Part shown: positions 59,056-64,000 of the stretch, piece after piece
How the letters are laid out: the number at the start of each line of letters is the position of its first letter
Numbering within the stretch: the stretch's first letter is position 1
Assembly (NCBI RefSeq): GCF_020162115.1
Contig: NZ_CP083911.1
Location: 310,001-374,000 of the forward strand
DNA from: Tepidimonas taiwanensis
GTDB taxonomy: Bacteria; Pseudomonadota; Gammaproteobacteria; Burkholderiales; Burkholderiaceae_C
Length of the DNA: 64,000 bases
Direction: 5' to 3'
Translations under genes and position numbers: made by a program
Notes under the pieces: generated by a model
Databases searched by the model: none
Seen by the model: the letters and a program-made list of their open reading frames with translations, nothing else
Told to the model about the DNA's origin: nothing

Positions 59056-60498
59056 TCACACGGTCGGTTCGTCCGCGTCGTCGTCTTCGGCCAGCCCAAG
59101 CGCGCCGGTGTCGGCGTTGGCGGCCGCGGGCAGTTCCTCCACCCCGCGCAGCCGGCGCTCGATTGCGCGCGTGCGCACGCCCAGGTCGTTGAACTTGCGC
59201 GCGGCGGTGTCGATCGAGCGGCGCGTGGCCTCGATCGTCTCGCCAAACTTGCGGAACTCCGTCTTGACCTGGGCCAGCAGCGCCCACACCTCGGAAGAGC
59301 GCTTCTCGATCGCCAGCGTGCGAAAGCCGAGGCGCAGGCTGTTGAGCATCGCCGCCAGCGTCGTCGGCCCGGCGACGACGACGCGGTGCTCGTTCTGCAG
59401 CGCCTCCACCATGCCGGGGATGCGGCACACCTCCGCGAAGAGTCCCTCGGTCGGCACGAACAGGATGGCGAAGTCCGTCGTCTTCGGCGGGCTGAGATAC
59501 TTTTCGCGGATCTTGCGCGCCTCGTTCTTCAGCGCCGCGGCAAAGGCCTGCGTGGCGCGCTGCACCAGCTCCTTGTCGCCGCTGTCGTGCGCGTCGAGCA
59601 GGCGCTGGTAATCCTCGACTGGGTACTTCGAGTCGATCGGCAGCCACACGACCTCGTGGTCCACGCGCCCCGGCATCTTGATCGCGAACTCGACCCGCTC
59701 GTCGCTGCCCTCGACCGTGCGCACGTTGCGCTCGAACTGATCGGCCGTGAGCAGGCTCTCGATGATCGCGCCGAGCTGCACCTCGCCCCAGGTGCCGCGG
59801 GTGCGCACGTTGGTCATCACACGCTTCAAGTCGCCGACGCTGCCGGCAAGTGTCTTCATCTCCCCCAGGCCGGCGTGCACCTGCTCCAGCCGCTCGCTCA
59901 CCAATCGGAACGACTCGCCCAGGCGCTGCTCCAGCGTGGCATGGAGCTTCTCGTCCACGGTCCGGCGCATCTCCTCCAGCCGTGCGTTGTTGTCGGCCTG
60001 GATCGCGGCCAGCCGTTCGTTGAGCGCGGTGCGCATCTGCTCCGTCTGCCGCTGCGTGTCGGCGGCCAGTGTGCGCAGCGTGTGCAGCACGGCCTGTTGC
60101 AGCGCATCGAAGCGCGCGGTCATCGAGGTGTCGAACCCGCCGATGCGCTGCTCGAAGCGCGCAGCGAACTGCTGCAGCGCCGCAGCGAGCTCGGCGCGGC
60201 CGTGGCGCGATTCGTCCACCATCTGCGCCAGCCGGGCATCCAGCGTCTGGCGCGCGGCGTCGCTCTGTCGTGTGGCTTCCTGTGTGAAGTCGCGCTGCGC
60301 GTCTTCCAATCGCTGCACGCCCGCTTCGGTGCGCGCGGCGCCATTCGCCAGCGACTGGACCTGCTGCTCCAGCAGTGCCAGTCGCGCCGCGAGTTCCGGC
60401 GGCATGGCCGGCTGCCGCAGGCGCAGCCACAGCGCCAGCAGCAGCAACACGGCCAGCAGGCTCAGGACCGCGGCGGCGATGGCGGGGTCGATGGTCAT
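59056..60498 (-). CDS. rmuC: DNA recombination protein RmuC
   Basis: Nuclease-fold protein that limits inversions and short-repeat recombination. Of 480 residues: a single N-terminal membrane helix (about 6-26), a long coiled coil (35-215) and the RmuC core with TRGTWGEVQLGAIIESLL, DSKYPVEDYQRLL and FVPTEGLFAEV, the restriction-endonuclease-like motifs. The acidic tail (EDDDADEPTV) is variable. It converges with hrcA across 163 bases in which I see nothing definite. Confidence 0.95.
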   Translation of the reverse strand: MTIDPAIAAAVLSLLAVLLLLALWLRLRQPAMPPELAARLALLEQQVQSLANGAARTEAGVQRLEDAQRDFTQEATRQSDAARQTLDARLAQMVDESRHGRAELAAALQQFAARFEQRIGGFDTSMTARFDALQQAVLHTLRTLAADTQRQTEQMRTALNERLAAIQADNNARLEEMRRTVDEKLHATLEQRLGESFRLVSERLEQVHAGLGEMKTLAGSVGDLKRVMTNVRTRGTWGEVQLGAIIESLLTADQFERNVRTVEGSDERVEFAIKMPGRVDHEVVWLPIDSKYPVEDYQRLLDAHDSGDKELVQRATQAFAAALKNEARKIREKYLSPPKTTDFAILFVPTEGLFAEVCRIPGMVEALQNEHRVVVAGPTTLAAMLNSLRLGFRTLAIEKRSSEVWALLAQVKTEFRKFGETIEATRRSIDTAARKFNDLGVRTRAIERRLRGVEELPAAANADTGALGLAEDDDADEPTV

Positions 60499-60546
60499 GG
60501 TCGGCTCGGGGCGCAGTCGTGTGGCCCGATAGAATAGCCGACGGTC

Positions 60547-60623
<77 letters not shown>

Positions 60624-60654
60624 GGTGGCACGTAGCACCCGCGTGTCACGCCGA

Positions 60655-60686
60655 AAGCCGAAAAAAATCGTGTATACTTTCGGCTT
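60655..60686. promoter_or_regulatory. 9-bp inverted repeat around the tRNA-Arg -10 box
   Basis: AAGCCGAAA (60655-60663) and TTTCGGCTT (60678-60686) are perfect reverse complements with a 14-base spacer; TATACT, a good -10 box for the tRNA-Arg gene 16 bases on, occupies 60673-60678 and ends in the right arm. It could be an operator, or a hairpin ending the upstream tRNA transcript. Confidence 0.55.
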
Positions 60687-60693
60687 CAGCGAT

Positions 60694-60770
60694 GCGGCTG
60701 TAGCTCAGTTGGATAGAGTACTTGGCTACGAACCAAGGGGTCGTGGGTTCGAATCCTGCCAGCCGCGCCA
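60694..60770 (+). tRNA. tRNA-Arg (anticodon ACG)
   Basis: 77 nt with encoded CCA. Acceptor arms GCGGCTG/CAGCCGC pair fully, D arm AGCTCAGTTGGATAGAGT, anticodon loop CTACGAA (ACG, read as ICG after deamination), T arm GTGGGTTCGAATCCTGC, discriminator G. It is followed 6 bases later by a strong terminator. Confidence 0.98.
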
Positions 60771-60776
60771 AACACC

Positions 60777-60807
60777 AAAAGCCAGTCCGCGTGACTGGCT
60801 TTTTTTT
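60777..60807 (+). terminator. Rho-independent terminator of tRNA-Arg
   Basis: AAAAGCCAGTC (60777-60787) pairs with GACTGGCTTTT (60793-60803) around a 5-base loop and is followed by further T to 60807. A textbook hairpin with eight T in all, only 21 bases before the start of the metal-transporter ATPase gene. Confidence 0.92.
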
Positions 60808-60828
60808 GCCCGATCCGACGTCGCTCCC

Positions 60829-61608
60829 ATGCTCCAGGCGCACGACATCGAACTGCGCAACCTGACCGCCGGCTACGAGCGGCACCCGGCGGTGCACCAC
60901 GTGAGCCTGCGCTGGCCGGCGGGCGACCTCGCGGCGGTGGTGGGCCCCAACGGCGCAGGAAAGTCCACGTTGCTGCGCTGCATCGCGGGTCGCCAGCGCC
61001 CGATGCACGGCACGGTGCAGGGGGTGGACGTGCACCGCGTCGCCTACCTGCCGCAACTGACCGAGGTGGACCGCACGTTTCCGGTCACGGTGGCGGAACT
61101 CGTCGCGATGGGGCTGTGGCACGAGCTGGGGCCGCTGCGGTACCCGACGGCCGCGCAGCGTGCGCGCGTTGACGCCGCGATCGCCGAGGTCGGTTTGCAG
61201 GGGTTCGAGCGGCGCACGCTCGACACCCTCTCAGGTGGGCAGTTTCAGCGGGCGCTGTTTGCGCGCCTGATGCTGCAGGACGCGCCGGTGGTGCTGCTCG
61301 ATGAGCCGTTCGTGGGCGTGGATGCGCGCACGCTGGAAGATCTCGTGTGCGTGTTGCAGCGCTGGCACGAACAGGGGTGCACCGTGATCGCGGTGTTGCA
61401 CGACCTGGCGCTGGTGCGGGCGGTGTTTCCGACGACGACGCTGCTGGCGCGCGAGCTGGTGGCCCACGGTGCCACGGCGTCGGTGCTCACCGAGGCGAAT
61501 CTGCTGCGCGCGCGGCGGCTGCAGGAAGCGTTCGACGAACAGGCCGAGCCGTGTGACGTCGCGTCGGTCGCCACGGTCGAGGGGGGGCACGATGGGCACC
61601 GGCATTGA
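60829..61608 (+). CDS. zinc/manganese-type ABC transporter ATPase
   Basis: ATPase of a metal-ion importer of the ZnuC/MntB group, 259 residues. Walker A GPNGAGKST at about 43-51, Q-loop YLPQL, signature LSGGQFQRALFAR, Walker B VVLLDEPF and H-loop VLHDLAL are intact. The C terminus ends GGHDGHRH, His-rich, consistent with metal handling. Start ATG 60829 follows the tRNA-Arg terminator by 21 bases, leaving little space for a promoter. The permease gene overlaps its end by 17 bases. Zinc versus manganese cannot be decided. Confidence 0.93.
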   Translation: MLQAHDIELRNLTAGYERHPAVHHVSLRWPAGDLAAVVGPNGAGKSTLLRCIAGRQRPMHGTVQGVDVHRVAYLPQLTEVDRTFPVTVAELVAMGLWHELGPLRYPTAAQRARVDAAIAEVGLQGFERRTLDTLSGGQFQRALFARLMLQDAPVVLLDEPFVGVDARTLEDLVCVLQRWHEQGCTVIAVLHDLALVRAVFPTTTLLARELVAHGATASVLTEANLLRARRLQEAFDEQAEPCDVASVATVEGGHDGHRH

Positions 61609-62482
61609 GGCGCTGTCCGCGTGGCTCGCGGCGGTGACCGGGTGGGAGTTCGACTTCATGCGCCGGGCGGCGCTGGCGTGCGTCCTGCTTGGGCTGGGGG
61701 CCGCGCCGGTGGGCGTCTTCCTGATGCTGCGGCGCATGAGCCTGATGGGCGACGCAATGTCGCACGCGATCCTGCCGGGCGCGGCGATCGGGTACTGGCT
61801 GGCCGGGCTGTCGCTGCCGGCGATGACGCTGGGCGGCGTCGTCGGCGGGCTGGTCGTCGCGGCGCTCGCGGGCGTCGTGGCGCGCCACACGGTGATGCGC
61901 GAGGATGCGTCGCTGGCGGTGTTTTACCTGGTGTCGCTGGCGCTCGGGGTGCTGATCCTGTCGGTGCGCGGTACGCAGGTCGACCTGCTGCACGTGCTGT
62001 TCGGGTCCGTGCTCGCGCTGGAGGCGTCGGTGCTCGCGCTGCTGGCGGGGGTGGCCGCGGTGACGCTGGCGGGCTTGCGGCTGCTGTGGCGCCCGCTGGT
62101 GATGGAGTGCGTCGATCCGGCCTTTTTGCGCGGGGTCAGCCGCTGGGGGGCGGTGGCGCACCAAGGGTTTCTGGCGCTGGTGGTGGTCAACCTGGTGGCG
62201 GCGTTTCATGCGCTGGGCACGCTGATGGCGGTGGGGATGATGGTGCTGCCCGCCGCCAGCGCGCGCTTCTGGTTCCGTCGGCTGCAGCCGCTGCTGGTCG
62301 GCGCGGTGGTCACGGCGGTGGCGGCCTCGCTGCTCGGGCTGTGGGTGTCGTATGTTGCCGATTGGCCGACCAGCCCGACCGTGGTGCTGGTGTTGGGGGT
62401 TTGGTACGCAGTGTCGATGGTGGCCGGGCCGCTCGGGTGGTGGCGGCAGCAGCACGTGCCGCAGCGCCACCTGAAGGGTTGA
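61592..62482 (+). CDS. zinc/manganese-type ABC transporter permease
   Basis: ABC-3 family permease of 296 residues with about eight membrane helices. Motifs: RRMSLMGDAMSHAILPGAAIGY near the start, which is the hallmark of ZnuB/MntC proteins, REDASLAVFYLVSLALGV, and FHALGTLMAVGMMVLPAASAR near the third quarter. ATG 61592 overlaps the ATPase gene by 17 bases. The metal-binding lipoprotein (ZnuA-like) that should complete the transporter is not adjacent. Confidence 0.93.
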   Translation: MGTGIEALSAWLAAVTGWEFDFMRRAALACVLLGLGAAPVGVFLMLRRMSLMGDAMSHAILPGAAIGYWLAGLSLPAMTLGGVVGGLVVAALAGVVARHTVMREDASLAVFYLVSLALGVLILSVRGTQVDLLHVLFGSVLALEASVLALLAGVAAVTLAGLRLLWRPLVMECVDPAFLRGVSRWGAVAHQGFLALVVVNLVAAFHALGTLMAVGMMVLPAASARFWFRRLQPLLVGAVVTAVAASLLGLWVSYVADWPTSPTVVLVLGVWYAVSMVAGPLGWWRQQHVPQRHLKG

Positions 62483-62549
62483 CCCATTGGGGTGGGGTAT
62501 CGTGCCGGCCCTTCCGGGGGTGGCGCGCGCAGCGGCTAAGCTATCGGGC

Positions 62550-63911
62550 ATGCAAAGCTGGCGTGCATCCCTTTTGTGGTTCGATCCGGAGGCCGACGGG
62601 CCGCGTCCCCACTTCGAGTCCGATGGACTGCTCGTCACCGCGGCCGACGCGGCGGGCGTGCAGCGGGTGGTGGCGGTGGGCGCCTACGACACCCTGCGAC
62701 CGCGATATTCGGACGTTGCGGTGCACGACCGGCGCGGGCGGTTGATCGCGCCCGGCTTCATCGACCTGCACATCCACTACCCGCAGACGGACGTGATCGG
62801 CTCGCCCGCCGACGGGCTGTTGCCGTGGCTGGAGCGCTACACCTTCCCGCAGGAGGCGCGCTTCGCCGACCCCGGCCATGCCGCGTCCGTGGCGCGGTTT
62901 TTCTTTGACGAGCTGCTGCGCCACGGGGTGACCACGGTGCTGGCGTTCGGCACCTCACACCCGGGGTCGGTGGACGCGCTGCTCGGCGAGGCGCAGGCGC
63001 GCGGCCTGCGCTGCATCGCGGGCAAGTCGCTGCAGGACCGCCACAGTCCGGATGGCGTGCGCGACGAGACGGAAGCGTCGTTGCGCGACACCGAGGCGTT
63101 GATCGCGCGCTGGCACGGCCGCGACCGGCTGGGGTATGCGATCACCCCGCGCTTCGCGCCGAGCTGCAGCGACGCGCAACTGCACGGCGCGGGCGCGCTG
63201 GCGGCGCGGTATTCGGATGTGTGGATCCAGTCGCACGTCGCGGAAAACCTCGACGAGCTGCGCTGGGTGCGGGCGCTGTATCCGCAGGACCGCAGCTACC
63301 TGGCGGTGTACGAGCGCTTCGGCCTGCTGCGGCGGCGCGCGGTGTATGCGCACGGGATCTACCTGGACGACGCGGATCGGGCGCTGCTCGCGCGCACGGG
63401 CGCGGCGGTGGCGGTGTCGCCGACGAGCAATCTGTTCCTTGGTAGTGGGTTTTTCGACTACGCCGCGGCGCGCGAGGCCGGGGTGACGCTGGGGCTGGCG
63501 AGCGATGTCGGCGGCGGCATGAGCTTCAGCCCCTTTGCGACGATGCGCGCGGCGTACACGGTGGGGCGGGCGTCCGTGCGCGGCGACGGTGCGGCCAAGC
63601 GCGGGGTGAGCCTCGCGGCCACCGATCTGTGGTGGCAGCACACGGCGGGGGCGGCGCGTGCGCTCGGGCTCGCGTGGGTGGTGGGGTCGCTCGCCCCGGG
63701 CAGTGAGGCGGATTTCGTCGTCCTCGACCCGGCGGCGACGCCGCTGCTGGCGCGCCGCACCGCGCAGGCGGCGTCGCTCGAAGAATGGCTGTTCGCGCTG
63801 ATCCTGCTCGCCGACGATCGGGCCGTGACGGAAGTGGTCGTCGCTGGTGCACCCGCTTCACACGCGTTCACAGAGGCGACACCGGACCTTCATGGTGGGC
63901 GGGCACGATGA
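62550..63911 (+). CDS. guaD: guanine deaminase
   Basis: Hydrolyses guanine to xanthine and ammonia in purine salvage. Of 453 residues: PGFIDLHIHYPQTDVIG with the metal-binding HxH, the PEEARF-like FPQEARFAD typical of guanine deaminases, QSHVAEN (His ligand), YAHGIYLDD (His) and SDVGGG (metal Asp). ATG 62550 is chosen for the conserved start; an in-frame TTG at 62487 exists. Its stop overlaps the next gene by 4 bases, so that gene probably also serves purine use. Confidence 0.95.
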   Translation: MQSWRASLLWFDPEADGPRPHFESDGLLVTAADAAGVQRVVAVGAYDTLRPRYSDVAVHDRRGRLIAPGFIDLHIHYPQTDVIGSPADGLLPWLERYTFPQEARFADPGHAASVARFFFDELLRHGVTTVLAFGTSHPGSVDALLGEAQARGLRCIAGKSLQDRHSPDGVRDETEASLRDTEALIARWHGRDRLGYAITPRFAPSCSDAQLHGAGALAARYSDVWIQSHVAENLDELRWVRALYPQDRSYLAVYERFGLLRRRAVYAHGIYLDDADRALLARTGAAVAVSPTSNLFLGSGFFDYAAAREAGVTLGLASDVGGGMSFSPFATMRAAYTVGRASVRGDGAAKRGVSLAATDLWWQHTAGAARALGLAWVVGSLAPGSEADFVVLDPAATPLLARRTAQAASLEEWLFALILLADDRAVTEVVVAGAPASHAFTEATPDLHGGRAR

Positions 63912-64000
63912 CGGGCATCATGTCGCTGTCGGGAAAACCATTGCAGGGGATCGCGCGCCGAGGGGGGTGGGCGTTGCTGGCCGCTGGGTTGGTCGGCTGT
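63908..64000 (+). CDS. start of a probable lipoprotein gene, cut by the window edge
   Basis: Only 31 codons are visible, beginning with ATG in a four-base overlap with the guaD stop. They read as a lipoprotein signal: a basic n-region (IARRGG), a hydrophobic stretch WALLAAGL and a lipobox LVGC, whose Cys is the last codon in the window. In related genomes guaD is often followed by a Bmp/PnrA-type purine nucleoside binding lipoprotein; that identity is inference from context. Confidence 0.6.
   Translation, partial: MTGIMSLSGKPLQGIARRGGWALLAAGLVGC

Overview
The window is a GC-rich (about 70 percent), gene-dense bacterial chromosome segment. Ortholog types and gene order (rpsP-rimM-trmD-rplS, dusB-fis-purH, TPR-lolB-ispE-tRNA-prs-rplY-pth, mutM-GTPase-mutY, rapZ-recN-nadK/hrcA) point to a betaproteobacterium of the order Burkholderiales, most like the Comamonadaceae and relatives. 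A sulfide dehydrogenase pair with a cytochrome c4 would suit a sulfur-oxidising member such as a Tepidimonas-like organism, but that genus-level guess is inference. I see no insertion sequence, prophage, CRISPR array or rRNA operon; nearly everything is core chromosome.

Layout. 1-6707: tail of gatB, a DUF4124 protein, pyrE and a fluoride channel on the minus strand, then modABC (molybdate uptake), then a nucleotidyltransferase/5'-nucleotidase pair on the minus strand. 6908-16424: serS, a small protein of unknown function, gloA and rhlE (minus), ettA, DUF1415, a DNA-binding/receiver fusion, a YqaA-type membrane protein (minus), dusB and fis. 16471-26037: purH, a methyltransferase and yceF (minus), then a packed plus-strand run: Rieske protein, S49 peptidase, FAD monooxygenase, Bug-type binding protein, type-2 'thymidine phosphorylase' and a PRPP-synthetase paralogue. 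26150-32549: cation/proton antiporter (minus), diguanylate cyclase, msrA, AEC transporter, TM2 protein and acetyltransferase (minus).

32659-34879 holds the rpsP-rimM-trmD-rplS operon, followed by a 350-base gene-free stretch containing a 33-base-period decaying tandem duplication of the rplS 3' end. 35230-39142: DUF3422 protein, then cytochrome c4 and the fccA-fccB sulfide dehydrogenase (minus), with an operator-like inverted repeat upstream of fccA. 39143-44775: ftsY (minus) facing two M16 peptidases, rsmD, coaD and a ferredoxin. 44838-50336: a minus-strand run pth, rplY, prs, tRNA-Gln, ispE, lolB and a TPR protein. 50418-57830: mutM, a dynamin-like GTPase and mutY, then rapZ, recN and nadK (minus). 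57864-64000: hrcA, rmuC (minus), two tRNAs (Ile2-like CAT and Arg ACG), a zinc/manganese-type ABC transporter without its binding protein, guanine deaminase and the first codons of a lipoprotein.

How the genes fit together. Most are translation and ribosome maturation, nucleotide synthesis and salvage (pyrE, purH, prs, prs-like, phosphorylase, 5'-nucleotidase, guaD) and DNA repair (mutM, mutY, recN, rmuC). The accessory themes are oxyanion/metal handling (modABC, fluC, znuCB-like) and periplasmic sulfide oxidation. The most unusual items are the rplS tail array, the phosphorylase/PRPP-synthetase-like/Bug cluster, the lone MNT nucleotidyltransferase overlapping a 5'-nucleotidase, and structured DNA between ftsY and fccA.
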